Shown here: positions 1 through 8,226 of the stretch, one piece after another
Layout: each line of letters starts with the position of its first letter
Numbering within the stretch: position 1 is the stretch's first letter
Assembly (NCBI GenBank): GCA_003649445.1
Contig: QMRV01000002.1
Coordinates: 1 to 64,000, forward strand
DNA from: Thermoprotei archaeon
GTDB taxonomy: Archaea; Thermoproteota; Thermoprotei; Thermofilales; B15-G2
Reading direction: 5' to 3'
DNA: 64,000 nucleotides
Position numbers and translations under genes: made by a program
The notes under the pieces: generated by a model
Told to the model about the DNA's origin: nothing
What the model saw: only the letters and a program-made list of their open reading frames with translations
Database searches by the model: none

Positions 1-60
1 AGTAGGTGATGATCTGTTCAGCGGCCTGATCGAGTGATGATTATCACCCTCGCTGATGAA
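1..60 (+). ncRNA. Box C/D sRNA 1 (2'-O-methylation guide)
   Basis: All four boxes of an archaeal C/D guide RNA are present with correct spacing: C box GTGATGA at 6-12, D' box CTGA at 26-29, C' box GTGATGA at 34-40 and D box CTGA at 53-56. The C-D' guide is 13 nt and the C'-D guide 12 nt, with a 4-nt D'-C' linker. In this family the RNA assembles with L7Ae, Nop5 and fibrillarin, and the target base pairing five positions upstream of D or D' is methylated. I could not assign a target. The 5' end may lie just outside the window. Confidence 0.88.
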
Positions 61-177
61 CTTCGTGCAGTTTTCTGAGTTAAATAAAGCCCTTTAAGAC
101 AATTATCTAGAGTAGGCTTTTCTAATGACTGTCAGTATTAAGCAATATTTTGGTAAGAAAGAGCTGAATATGGTGAG

Positions 178-211
178 ATTTATAGGTGGGTTACCCACAT
201 TTATATATGTG
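178..211 (+). promoter_or_regulatory. vapBC promoter and palindromic operator candidate
   Basis: A TATA-like ATTTATAG at 178-185 precedes the antitoxin start at 217. Between them are two overlapping inverted repeats: GTGGGT/ACCCAC around one T (186-198) and CACAT/ATGTG around 6 nt (196-211). VapB-type antitoxins usually repress their own operon from such sites, so this is the likely autoregulatory operator (inference). Confidence 0.55.
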
Positions 212-216
212 AGAAT

Positions 217-474
217 ATGGAATTATTGTTAAAAATTGACTCTAGAGGTAGAATACTTATACCCGCTGACATTAGAAGGAAACTGAATTTAAGAAATGTT
301 GTTAAAGTACGTGTTGAAGAGAAGCGATTAATTATTGAGGCTGTAGAAGACCCTATTGAGGCTCTAGCAGAGACTGTTATTAAGGGCTCAACTGATATAG
401 AGAAAGAAATGTCGAAGTACAGGAAAGTAGTAGAAAAAGAGGCTTTAGAAAAGGTTAGAGAAAGATGGTTATAA
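217..474 (+). CDS. vapB: AbrB/MazE-family antitoxin (VapB-like)
   Basis: An 85-residue protein whose first 45 residues form the swapped-hairpin AbrB/SpoVT DNA-binding fold (SRGRILIPADIRRKLNL). The C-terminal 40 residues are charged and helical, as expected of the part that neutralises a toxin. It overlaps the downstream PIN-domain gene by 10 nt, the usual antitoxin-first arrangement. The protein probably binds both its toxin and the palindromic promoter just upstream. The ATG at 217 follows a TATA-like box by about 35 nt. The name is by analogy with the family; which VapB subfamily is not resolved. Confidence 0.88.
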   Translation: MELLLKIDSRGRILIPADIRRKLNLRNVVKVRVEEKRLIIEAVEDPIEALAETVIKGSTDIEKEMSKYRKVVEKEALEKVRERWL

Positions 475-875
475 TTGAAACCGATATTTTAGTAGCGCTT
501 GCCTCTAAGACAGATAAACATCACAGTGAAGCAAAAAACATAGTAAGTAGACTTAAATCTATTAAGCTGTCGCCGTACGCCTTAATTGAGCTGGATTTAC
601 TAATTTCATCGAAACTAATAGTAGTAAAACTTCCTGATTTTTACGAGAGATTAAACGATCTGCTTATGTACTATAATATCTCAGTGCTACCACAGCGAGC
701 ATTACATTTTACAAAAGCATGGAAGCTAAGACAGAAATATGGCCTTACATACTTTGATAGTCTTCATGCAGCAGCCGCTATTGAAGAAAATGATATCTTA
801 GTCAGCTATGATAGAAAATATTCTGGTGTTAAAGAATTAAAATACATGTATCCAAGAGACTTCGAAATATACTAG
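465..875 (+). CDS. vapC: PIN-domain ribonuclease toxin (VapC-like)
   Basis: A 136-residue PIN-domain protein, the normal size for VapC toxins. The acidic metal-binding set is visible: D7 in the N-terminal ETD motif, E42, D98 in YFDSLHA and D116 near the end. VapC proteins are Mg2+-dependent endoribonucleases that cut tRNA or rRNA and are blocked by the cognate antitoxin. The gene starts inside the 3' end of the antitoxin gene, so the two are co-transcribed and translationally coupled. All catalytic acids are intact, so it is probably active. The RNA target cannot be told from sequence. Confidence 0.9.
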   Translation: MVIIETDILVALASKTDKHHSEAKNIVSRLKSIKLSPYALIELDLLISSKLIVVKLPDFYERLNDLLMYYNISVLPQRALHFTKAWKLRQKYGLTYFDSLHAAAAIEENDILVSYDRKYSGVKELKYMYPRDFEIY

Positions 876-949
876 ATATTTATATAAATTATTAAAGTTT
901 ACGATAGTAGAGATATTTATAAAGAAGTATTATGAACTAATGGATTTAT

Positions 950-1762
950 TCATCCCTTTGCTTCTTCGTAAAGCTTCTTCACTTCATCTGCAGTTAGTGC
1001 TCTACTATATATTCGTACATCGTCTACTGCTCCGTAGAAGTAGAGGAAATGTGGTGATTTCTTTTTGGCTGTTTTACCGTATCCTATTGCTAGTAGCTCT
1101 TTTGAAGGTATATCTGCTAAAAATAATCTCATCTTAGGGAACCCAAAGTTGTAGTGTCGATTAGTTAGCTCAACTTCATTCAAGTAAGCTGTGTTTCCGC
1201 GATAACTTACAACTACTACGAGATGATACCATTTGCCTGACTCTAAGTTGACCCGGCTGTCGAAACAGAGTACGGGTTTACCGTTTATAACCCAAGTGAC
1301 ATAGAGCTTTTTATTGCCGGGTTTCGCGTGTCCTATTTCGATTATAAACATGTTATCTGTTTTTTCGCTTGATATGCCTAGATAGAATATGGGTAATATT
1401 TCTTGTTTGTTGAGAACATCTATGTACTTAAACCATAATGAAATACTTCCTTTCTTTAGTTTTCCTAATGTTTCTATTGTTTTCTTCGAGAATTTTATGT
1501 AGCCCTTTCCATTGAAATATACCGCGTTACCTATTACACCTTTAGCTACTTTTACTGACCCAACTACTGTTCCATGCAGTTCTCCAATAGAATCAAGTAT
1601 TTTTCCGCCCACTATTTTGTCCAGAGTCCAGTGTGCTATTAATCCCTCTTCTAGAGTATACTCGTATTCTATTTTTTGTCTAAAATGAATATTTACTATA
1701 AATGCCATTAGTATCCCAAGAATAGCAAGAAGAGCTGCTGCAATGTATTTAACTACCTTCAT
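950..1762 (-). CDS. Membrane-anchored LamG (concanavalin A-like) domain protein
   Basis: A 270-residue protein with one N-terminal membrane segment (about residues 5-25, rich in Ala/Leu/Ile) followed by a single LamG/laminin-G-3 type jelly-roll. Recognisable family features are the opening GLIAHWTLD, the middle GNAVYFNGKGYIKF and the closing VDDVRIYSRALTADEV. Such domains bind sugars or surface proteins outside the cell. It diverges from the GH35 beta-galactosidase gene, so a role in glycan contact is possible, but no catalytic residues are seen. The predicted topology is a cytoplasmic N-terminus, or an uncleaved signal anchor, with the lectin-like domain outside. Confidence 0.78.
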   Translation of the reverse strand: MKVVKYIAAALLAILGILMAFIVNIHFRQKIEYEYTLEEGLIAHWTLDKIVGGKILDSIGELHGTVVGSVKVAKGVIGNAVYFNGKGYIKFSKKTIETLGKLKKGSISLWFKYIDVLNKQEILPIFYLGISSEKTDNMFIIEIGHAKPGNKKLYVTWVINGKPVLCFDSRVNLESGKWYHLVVVVSYRGNTAYLNEVELTNRHYNFGFPKMRLFLADIPSKELLAIGYGKTAKKKSPHFLYFYGAVDDVRIYSRALTADEVKKLYEEAKG

Positions 1763-1900
1763 CTATATTTACTTATGTCTGCAAGTACTTTTAAAGTTAA
1801 TGACCACTAAGTCTATGCTCGTACTAAACTATCTTAGTTAAGTATACTCAATATGAAGAAAATTGTGTAGTCATTTATTTTCATGTAGTTAGATATTTTC

Positions 1901-4807
1901 GTGAGTGTAGTTAGCTATGATAGTAAGTCGTTTAAAATAGGTGGCAAGAGGAAATTCATTTTCAGCGGCGAAATACACTACTTTAGGACTCCTAGGGGCC
2001 TATGGTACGATAGGCTTCTTAAAGCAAAGAGAGCTCACTTGAATACTATTGCAAGCTATATTGCTTGGAACTGGCATGAAGAAGAGGAAGGAGTATTTAG
2101 ATTTAATGGCGATAGAGATATTGAAACATATATTAATTTATGTAAAGAGCTAGGACTCTTCTTTATTGCTAGGCCAGGTCCCTATATTTGTAGTGAATGG
2201 GACAGCGGTGGTCATCCTAACTGGCTGTATGCTAAAACAAATATATTCAGAACCATTAGAGAGCCTTATCTGAGCTATGCTTTAAGGTGGTATGACGCAA
2301 TACTGCCTATCATAAAGAGAACTCTGTGCAGTCGAGGCGGAGCTACAATAATGTTTCAGATAGAAAACGAGTACTTCTGGGGTAATGTTCCACTACACTT
2401 CGTGCTGTACGAGAAAGCTCGAGAGTATTTAGGCGAAGATGTTCCCATAGTTACTAACGAAAACAAATATGTTCACTCAACACCTATTATCGATACTATT
2501 GACAGCTACCCTGACCCATGGGTATTAAGTGAATTTGAGAGAAAAATAGAGGAAGTTAAGAGGAGCCAGAAAGATAAGCCGTTAATGTTCATGGAGCTTG
2601 AAGGAGGATGGTTTAGTATCTTCGGCAAGCCTTTACCTACGGAGAGAGGAAGCTTTCCTGCAGGATGGACAGAAATGCTTGTCAAAACTGCTATAGCCAG
2701 AGGTGTAAAAGCAATAAACTTCTACATGTTTCACGGCGGAACAAATCCAGAGTACTTTACCGCAAAGTACATTACTACTACATACGACTATGATGCAGCT
2801 ATAAGCGAGTGGGGAGAACTTAAGCCAAGATACTATGCTATTAGGCGCCTCGGCTTATTCATTGAGTCTTTTGAAGATCTACTTACAGAAGCTGAAGAAA
2901 GTAAAGTCGAGATACTTGAAGGAGACGCCGATGTTTTCTGCAGAAAAAGCAGAGACACAGCTCTAGTATTTATACGAAATATTCGAGATGAAAGTACCTG
3001 CGTTAAAATCAGAGTAAGCGATATAGAGATCCCGCGGATCACAGTACCTCCAAAGTATATGAAAATAGTTCTCGTAAACTATGTTTTTCCTGAGACCTTG
3101 TTTAAATTGAAGTACTCTACTTTCGAGCCACTCCTAGTAACTAAAGTAGGTGATCGAATAGTAGCAGTTTTTTACGGTGATGAAAACGAAGAAAATGAAA
3201 CAGTTTTAGAGAGTAAGACTCCTATTAAAGTCAAGTCAGTAAGCTCGGAGAAAATAAGCGTTAATGTAGAAGATAAAACACTAGTAATTAGACATATTCA
3301 AGGTAAGAAAGACTATTTAGTGGAACTTACCTCAGGTGGCAGAACTCTACTTCTAGTGTTTACTACAAAAGAGCGAGCAAGCAAAACATGGATATTTGAA
3401 AACAGTTTAGGCAAATTCATTGTTATATCAGATATCTACTTTATGAGAGAAGCAGAGGACAGCAAAGTAGTATTTGAAGACTATATTAGCTCTAAGAGAA
3501 CAGCAACTATAATATCTCCTATAAAACTAGCAGACTTCAACGAAATATTAGAAAAAGTGTATAGCGTTGAAATAGAGTTTAACGCAGAAAAGCTTCCTTC
3601 ACTCAAATTAAGTCCACTAAATGAAGTATTCTATGAAAATAAACCGCAGTTGAACGCTATGACTGAAATCGAGCCCTATACTCCTTTAGAAAAAGTAGGC
3701 TTTTATAAAAACGGGGTCTACGAGTACTTAATTTCGTTTAAACTTAAAGAAAAACCCATTAATAATACTCTGTACTTCAGTTTAGTAAACGACTATGCTG
3801 TAGTATTCTTAAACAATAAGAAAATAGGATGCGGCTATAGATGCTTTGAGCTAAAGGCAGAAAACTTGAAAAACAAAAACGAGCTATACATAGTCTTGGA
3901 GGCTACAGGACATAACAATGATGGCATGTTGCCGATTTTAAACGGAGTACTCAATGGAATATACTTGGGTAAAATCGATGAAAAAGAAGTTTCCTCGTGG
4001 AAGTACTATGAGATACCGTCGCTTAAAGAAGTATATGACAAAGGTATTGTTTCAAGAATAGATTATTCAATGCTCTTAAATAACCCACTAGATACCGAAG
4101 AATTTAATAAACTACTAAGATTGAAGAAAGCTCCCAAAGAAGTAAAAGAGTTCAGTGGTCCAGGCATATACGAGTACACCTTCAAGTTAACTGAAGAAGA
4201 TCTTAGACACAACTATATTCTCGAGATACATGAAGGAAGAGGAGCTATACTAATATTCGTTAACGGAAGACACGCCGGATCATGGCTTTCATGGGATAGA
4301 GGAAAGAAGTATAGCTTCGATATCTCAAGATACCTAAGAAGCGGAGAAAACAAAATAGAGTTAATAGTTATCGAAGGTAAAGGTGTGAACAAAGTACTGC
4401 TTAAAGTATATCAGATTAAAATCGAGGGAACATGGCATATAATCGAGGGAACTCAAGGTATTAGAGAAAAGTGGTTCGAAGAAAAGCCTTCAACTGCAGT
4501 AAAGACTATTGAAAAGTGTTTCTGGAAATACTGGACCCTTCAAACAGATATTCCTCAGAAAATACTAGCTCCCCTCAAAATAACTATAGACAGCAACTGC
4601 AGATGCCTCATATACTTTAACTCAAAGCTAGTAGGAAGATATGTTCCCGAAGGCCCTCAAAAAGACTTCTATGTACCAGAACCTCTAGTAAGGAAAGAAA
4701 ACAAAATAGCTGTAATGTGTGTACCTACAGTAGAAAAACCTAAAGTAGAGATAAAAGCAGGATTCTACACAACTACTGTTTTAAAAGAAATTAAAATATT
4801 TCCTTAA
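1901..4807 (+). CDS. Beta-galactosidase, glycoside hydrolase family 35
   Basis: A 968-residue retaining glycosidase of family GH35. The N-terminal TIM barrel (about 1-330) contains FSGEIHYFR, RPGPYICSEW, the acid/base motif QIENEY (E157) and the nucleophile region MELEGGWF (E232). The rest forms beta-sandwich domains, including a jelly-roll near 740-830 with a GxGxxxVWVNG-like segment (FVNGRHAGSW). The protein should remove terminal beta-galactose from oligosaccharides. There is no signal peptide, so it probably acts in the cytoplasm on imported sugars. The GTG start at 1901 follows a TATA-like ATTTATTTT by about 25 nt, suggesting a leaderless mRNA. Its 3' end overlaps the convergent S-component gene by 17 nt. 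The exact substrate could also be a related beta-linked sugar such as glucosamine. Confidence 0.9.
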   Translation: MSVVSYDSKSFKIGGKRKFIFSGEIHYFRTPRGLWYDRLLKAKRAHLNTIASYIAWNWHEEEEGVFRFNGDRDIETYINLCKELGLFFIARPGPYICSEWDSGGHPNWLYAKTNIFRTIREPYLSYALRWYDAILPIIKRTLCSRGGATIMFQIENEYFWGNVPLHFVLYEKAREYLGEDVPIVTNENKYVHSTPIIDTIDSYPDPWVLSEFERKIEEVKRSQKDKPLMFMELEGGWFSIFGKPLPTERGSFPAGWTEMLVKTAIARGVKAINFYMFHGGTNPEYFTAKYITTTYDYDAAISEWGELKPRYYAIRRLGLFIESFEDLLTEAEESKVEILEGDADVFCRKSRDTALVFIRNIRDESTCVKIRVSDIEIPRITVPPKYMKIVLVNYVFPETLFKLKYSTFEPLLVTKVGDRIVAVFYGDENEENETVLESKTPIKVKSVSSEKISVNVEDKTLVIRHIQGKKDYLVELTSGGRTLLLVFTTKERASKTWIFENSLGKFIVISDIYFMREAEDSKVVFEDYISSKRTATIISPIKLADFNEILEKVYSVEIEFNAEKLPSLKLSPLNEVFYENKPQLNAMTEIEPYTPLEKVGFYKNGVYEYLISFKLKEKPINNTLYFSLVNDYAVVFLNNKKIGCGYRCFELKAENLKNKNELYIVLEATGHNNDGMLPILNGVLNGIYLGKIDEKEVSSWKYYEIPSLKEVYDKGIVSRIDYSMLLNNPLDTEEFNKLLRLKKAPKEVKEFSGPGIYEYTFKLTEEDLRHNYILEIHEGRGAILIFVNGRHAGSWLSWDRGKKYSFDISRYLRSGENKIELIVIEGKGVNKVLLKVYQIKIEGTWHIIEGTQGIREKWFEEKPSTAVKTIEKCFWKYWTLQTDIPQKILAPLKITIDSNCRCLIYFNSKLVGRYVPEGPQKDFYVPEPLVRKENKIAVMCVPTVEKPKVEIKAGFYTTTVLKEIKIFP

Positions 4808-5504
4808 CAGTTTTCTTTAATTGAACAGCTAACGGTATCGCTATAGTACTTCCCACTATCACTTGCATTATATTAAATGGTACTTCAGCTAATGCTGCTG
4901 GACCAAAACCCAGCACATAGTATTCATAGAGAAAGTATCCTAGAACCATCTCTAGTCCAGCAATTCCTAAAGCCATTACTTTAATTGAAAGCTCATATTC
5001 TTTCTTATATATGAAATATATGAAAATTAAGGCAACGGCTACAGCAACTGCTATCCATAGGTAGGCCGCCACATAAAGCCCTAGCGTAGCTATACCAAAT
5101 AAAGTGAGCTCAGCGTATGCGCTATAGTAGTATGTTCCTAAAGCAACTAAGCCTACTGGAATAATAAAACCTATTATAGTCAACTTTTTTTCAGAATATC
5201 TTTTCAGCTTGTAGTAAATATATCCCGCTAAAAATCCTTCAATAAACTTTATTACAAATGTAGCTGGAGCATAATGGTAGTAGCCTAACGCTATATCAGC
5301 TAGAGCAGATCCTAGTCCTCCAGCTACTCCACCTATAGTAGGACCGAAAAGCAAAGCAATAGTATATACCATAGATTCTCCTATGTTAAAGTAGCCTTTT
5401 GTTTCAGGGATGTATATTGAGATAGCAACAGTGCCTAGGAAAACTAAAGCTGCGCCGATCGCAGTAAAAACTATTTTCTTAGTACTTGTATTCTTCAATG
5501 CCAC
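4791..5504 (-). CDS. ECF transporter S component-like membrane protein
   Basis: A 237-residue hydrophobic protein with about six or seven membrane segments. The first 100 residues resemble substrate-binding S components of energy-coupling-factor vitamin transporters: an Ala-rich N-terminal helix, a central GESMVYTIALLFGP and GGVAGGLGSALADI, then FVIKFIEGFLAGYIY. S components bind a vitamin or its precursor and associate with a shared T subunit and two ATPases, none of which are in this window. The length is slightly above the usual 170-200 residues because of extra C-terminal helices. The GTG start at 5504 gives MALKN. Substrate is not predictable. Confidence 0.72.
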   Translation of the reverse strand: MALKNTSTKKIVFTAIGAALVFLGTVAISIYIPETKGYFNIGESMVYTIALLFGPTIGGVAGGLGSALADIALGYYHYAPATFVIKFIEGFLAGYIYYKLKRYSEKKLTIIGFIIPVGLVALGTYYYSAYAELTLFGIATLGLYVAAYLWIAVAVAVALIFIYFIYKKEYELSIKVMALGIAGLEMVLGYFLYEYYVLGFGPAALAEVPFNIMQVIVGSTIAIPLAVQLKKTVKEIF

Positions 5505-5688
5505 ATTAGCGACTATGCTTAGGAAGTAATTTAACTTTGCGCTAGCTTCTCTACTATAGAGTAAAAGTACTTTGACTCAAAATGCTGTAACACTTAATCA
5601 GCACATTTAACTCATAGACTGCTTTAAGTATGGATTACCGACTTACGTTAAACTATTTGCTAACGAGTTCACTTGCAAAAGACTGTAA

Positions 5689-5748
5689 CATTCAGTAAGG
5701 GTGACCTCCCTCACTTCCATCGGTTTTCGGTAGACTCATCACCTTCAG
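5689..5748 (-). ncRNA. Box C/D sRNA 2
   Basis: Read on the minus strand: C box GTGATGA (5742-5736), 12-nt guide, D' box CCGA (5723-5720), 5-nt linker, C' box GTGAGGG (5714-5708), 12-nt guide, D box CTGA (5695-5692). The C and D boxes are canonical and the internal boxes slightly degenerate, which is common in archaeal methylation guides. It sits in the 349-nt gap between the S-component gene and the membrane-protein gene; nothing else in the gap looks coding. Targets are not assigned. Confidence 0.82.
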
Positions 5749-5814
5749 CTACAATTGACTGCTCTCTGAAAATATGTTTTACTTACTTGGAGATAGTTTA
5801 AGAAAATAGAAAAA

Positions 5815-5848
5815 CTTATATAGGTAAACCTATCTAGGTTTACTGGAG
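5815..5848 (+). promoter_or_regulatory. TATA box with perfect 20-bp palindrome (operator candidate)
   Basis: CTTATATAG at 5815-5823 is a strong TATA-like element, and a perfect inverted repeat with 9-bp arms GTAAACCTA/TAGGTTTAC and a TC centre (5824-5843) follows at once. GGAG at 5845-5848 precedes the ATG at 5854. A repressor bound here would block transcription initiation. The HTH protein encoded by the second gene of the unit is the obvious candidate (inference). Confidence 0.65.
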
Positions 5849-5853
5849 TTGAT

Positions 5854-6657
5854 ATGAGTAGACGATTTAGTTCACATGAAGCATGGCCTGCACCGTATAG
5901 TGGAGTTCCGGGGGCTCTCTTCGCCTTATCGATGATATTAATTATCGTAGCTTTTTTACTAAATATAACACGGAGCACTCTCAGTGCGTACACCCTATGC
6001 CTATTCTTAGCTAGTATAGTCTTCGCTTTACTTTCTGTAGGGAAAGAAGTACTAGCAGTGAAAGGAAGGTTAGTGCTTGTGTACGGCTACCCTGTAAGCA
6101 TTTTCAAGTATTCTGTCACCAATATTACAGAAATATCTGCTTTAGATAATCTTAGTAGAGGAAAGATATTCAAGTACTTCAAGCTATACTTAGTTCCTTC
6201 AACTATGATGATGCATCTTCCAGTAATCTACGTGATTTTAACTGCTCCATCTATCCCAATAGAGTATTTGACTTTCTTTCTAGCACCAGTAGTTGCAGGA
6301 CTTATTTTAACTGTTAGATGCATGCTTACTTACTTTGATTTCATGAAATTCATTAAGTACACGGGAAGCATTTTAGGAGCAATTTCTACAATACTATGTT
6401 TCCAAGTAGCATCAATCTACAATAAAGTCTTCGGCAGACCTATTACAAGCGACTTACGTACACTAGCCTTCTTGATGACAGGCATGCTATTAACGTTCGT
6501 ATTCTATGCAATGGTACTTTACTTCTCGACTAGAGGACGCTTAATTGTTATAGAAGATAGCGCGGGAAGACACTACGCTATTGTAGCTGTTGACGAGAAA
6601 ACTGCACAAGAGTTAGTTAATATTGTTGTGAAAGAGGTGATGGCATTTGATACTTAA
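5854..6657 (+). CDS. Polytopic membrane protein of unknown function
   Basis: A 267-residue protein with about six or seven hydrophobic segments (near 25-45, 48-65, 112-130, 135-155, 170-190, 205-225) and a short soluble C-terminus. I do not recognise a family. It overlaps the downstream HTH gene by 11 nt, so the two are translated together. The regulator pairing and the palindromic promoter suggest a small, tightly controlled unit, possibly a membrane sensor with its transcription factor or a regulated transporter. There are no catalytic motifs. Confidence that it is a real gene is high; its function is unknown. Confidence 0.8.
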   Translation: MSRRFSSHEAWPAPYSGVPGALFALSMILIIVAFLLNITRSTLSAYTLCLFLASIVFALLSVGKEVLAVKGRLVLVYGYPVSIFKYSVTNITEISALDNLSRGKIFKYFKLYLVPSTMMMHLPVIYVILTAPSIPIEYLTFFLAPVVAGLILTVRCMLTYFDFMKFIKYTGSILGAISTILCFQVASIYNKVFGRPITSDLRTLAFLMTGMLLTFVFYAMVLYFSTRGRLIVIEDSAGRHYAIVAVDEKTAQELVNIVVKEVMAFDT

Positions 6658-7087
6658 GTTGCCTTCCCGTATGGAAGAAATACTAGTTAAGAAAGCTGAA
6701 AGTGGCCTAAAAGAAGTGGAAATAGCTAAGGAACTAGGTATATCAAAGCAGGCTGTAAGTAAGGCGCTTAAAGAAGCTAGAGCTAAACTTACTCAAATAT
6801 TTCTTTCGCTTTCAGATATACTTAATTCAGATATTATTAAGATAAATGTTGAAAAAGGTTTTATGGTTCTTCGAAATAGAGAGACTGGTGAAAAGATATA
6901 TGTTGTTTACATTCCAGGCCAAGGACCTCAAGTATTTTTAGGGAGAACAGAAGATATTGATGTAAATAGACAGTTCTATCGGAGAATCATTGATGCTGCT
7001 GTGAAGTGGGGTCTTCTCGACTCAAATACTATAGACGAAGATGAACTTCTTCTAATTAGAAAGATTATAGATAAAATGGAAGAATAA
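6647..7087 (+). CDS. HTH transcriptional regulator, Tfx/sigma-region-4-like
   Basis: A 146-residue protein. Residues 10-45 form a helix-turn-helix (EVEIAKELGISKQAVSKALKEA) of the kind seen in archaeal Tfx-like regulators and sigma region 4. The remaining 100 residues form a mixed domain of unknown type. The listed TTG start is supported by a Shine-Dalgarno-like GAGGTGAT at 6634-6641, six bases upstream; ATG 6671 is an alternative. It overlaps the upstream membrane-protein gene and is probably co-transcribed from the palindrome-containing promoter at 5815-5848, so autoregulation is plausible. The effector is unknown. Confidence 0.75.
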   Translation: MILKLPSRMEEILVKKAESGLKEVEIAKELGISKQAVSKALKEARAKLTQIFLSLSDILNSDIIKINVEKGFMVLRNRETGEKIYVVYIPGQGPQVFLGRTEDIDVNRQFYRRIIDAAVKWGLLDSNTIDEDELLLIRKIIDKMEE

Positions 7088-7139
7088 CGCTAAATTTTGA
7101 CTTAGTAAAATATAAATGCCTTTATTTTAGTACCTTTGC

Positions 7140-7781
7140 TTATAAAATAGATGTACGAGTACGTTTAAATTCTATTGGAGGCCATATTTTCAGTTTTACA
7201 AAGCATTCAATAATGTCTGGTAGCGGCAATCCTACTACGTTAAAATAGCATCCTCTAATTTCTTCGACTAGAGTTCCTCCAAGCCCTTGGATTGAATAAG
7301 CTCCAGCTTTTCCTACATACTCTTTTGTTGATAAATAATACTCAAGCTCTCTGTCGCTGAAATTTCTCATTTTAACTATTGTTCTTCTGTAGCCCGATAA
7401 TACTTCGTCTTTGTATATGACCGCGTAGCCTGTTACAACTATATGTTCTCTTCCTCTTAAGTGATTTAATATTCTCCTCGCTTCATCTTCGTCTCTAGGC
7501 TTCCCGTAGACTACACCGTCTATGTAGATCAGCGTGTCTGCAGCTACTACAGGCATGTTTTTAGCGACTTCGTGTACTTTCCAAGCTTTCTTAAGAGCAT
7601 TGTCTTCAACTACTTTCTTAACATAGTTTAACGAACCTCTTCTCACAATAATCTCTTCTATTACAGGAACTACAAGCAGTACTCGAAAACCGAGCATTCT
7701 AAGTAAATTTCTTCTAGCTTTAGACCTTGATGCAAGCACTATTGATCTCTTCTTTATTTCTGGTCTTTTTTGATCGCTCAT
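7140..7781 (-). CDS. maf: Maf-like nucleoside triphosphate pyrophosphatase
   Basis: A 213-residue Maf/ham1-fold enzyme. The family signature is clear: LASRSKARRNLL near residues 16-27, ADTLIY with the metal-binding Asp around 100, GKPRDEDEA, and GGYSIQG-like KAGAYSIQGLGG near 165. Maf proteins hydrolyse non-canonical or excess NTPs (dTTP, UTP or modified forms) to NMP and pyrophosphate, cleaning the nucleotide pool. The gene directly abuts the upstream unknown gene (stop and start adjoin at 7781/7782) and is the last gene of a six-gene minus-strand unit. The N-terminus is about 12 residues longer than usual and basic. Confidence 0.9.
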   Translation of the reverse strand: MSDQKRPEIKKRSIVLASRSKARRNLLRMLGFRVLLVVPVIEEIIVRRGSLNYVKKVVEDNALKKAWKVHEVAKNMPVVAADTLIYIDGVVYGKPRDEDEARRILNHLRGREHIVVTGYAVIYKDEVLSGYRRTIVKMRNFSDRELEYYLSTKEYVGKAGAYSIQGLGGTLVEEIRGCYFNVVGLPLPDIIECFVKLKIWPPIEFKRTRTSIL

Positions 7782-8201
7782 TTACTCTCGATATAAGAGT
7801 TTTTTAACTTTTGTTAAATATCTAGCGGTTTTGACTACTCGCTGGTCCACTTCAACTATTTCTCCTCCCTCAATAACTAAATGTTTTACTGGAAGATTTC
7901 CGCCGAATATTTTATTTACTTCTTCTACCATAAAGTGAAGTTGTACGCAATGAGGTGACCCATCAACAGTCAATACTACTATTTCCTCTAAAGACAATCT
8001 AGCTACTATAGATGCTAGTTTAAATCCCACTATATTCATGTGTTCTGCTTCAAGACATACTGCTAGGCAAACTCTGTTCTCAGAGTACTTGCGAAATATT
8101 TCGGGGTACTCATCGTATACGCACTTACCGTAGATAAGCAGTCTTCGTTTTTCTCTAATCTCTTTAGCACATGCATTCACGTCTATTAATCTCCGTAACA
8201 T
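7782..8201 (-). CDS. Conserved-looking protein of unknown function with Cys/His motifs
   Basis: A 139-residue soluble protein I do not recognise. It contains several cysteines (near residues 11, 27, 45, 49 and 85) and the sequence DGSPHCVQLHF, which looks like a metal or redox site. The fold appears alternating alpha/beta, with a VVLTVDGSPH strand-loop. It abuts the maf gene downstream and lies 25 nt after the transglutaminase-like gene, so it belongs to the same transcription unit. A redox or iron-sulfur role is only a guess. Confidence 0.7.
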   Translation of the reverse strand: MLRRLIDVNACAKEIREKRRLLIYGKCVYDEYPEIFRKYSENRVCLAVCLEAEHMNIVGFKLASIVARLSLEEIVVLTVDGSPHCVQLHFMVEEVNKIFGGNLPVKHLVIEGGEIVEVDQRVVKTARYLTKVKKLLYRE

Positions 8202-8226
8202 AATCTGAGTAGCAATTTTACTCTAA

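Noticed and set aside
940..1137. 65-codon plus-strand ORF preceded by a TATA-like ATATTTATAAAG
   Set aside because: It is antisense to the 3' end of the LamG-protein gene, and its translation is a Leu/Arg-rich sequence with no family features.
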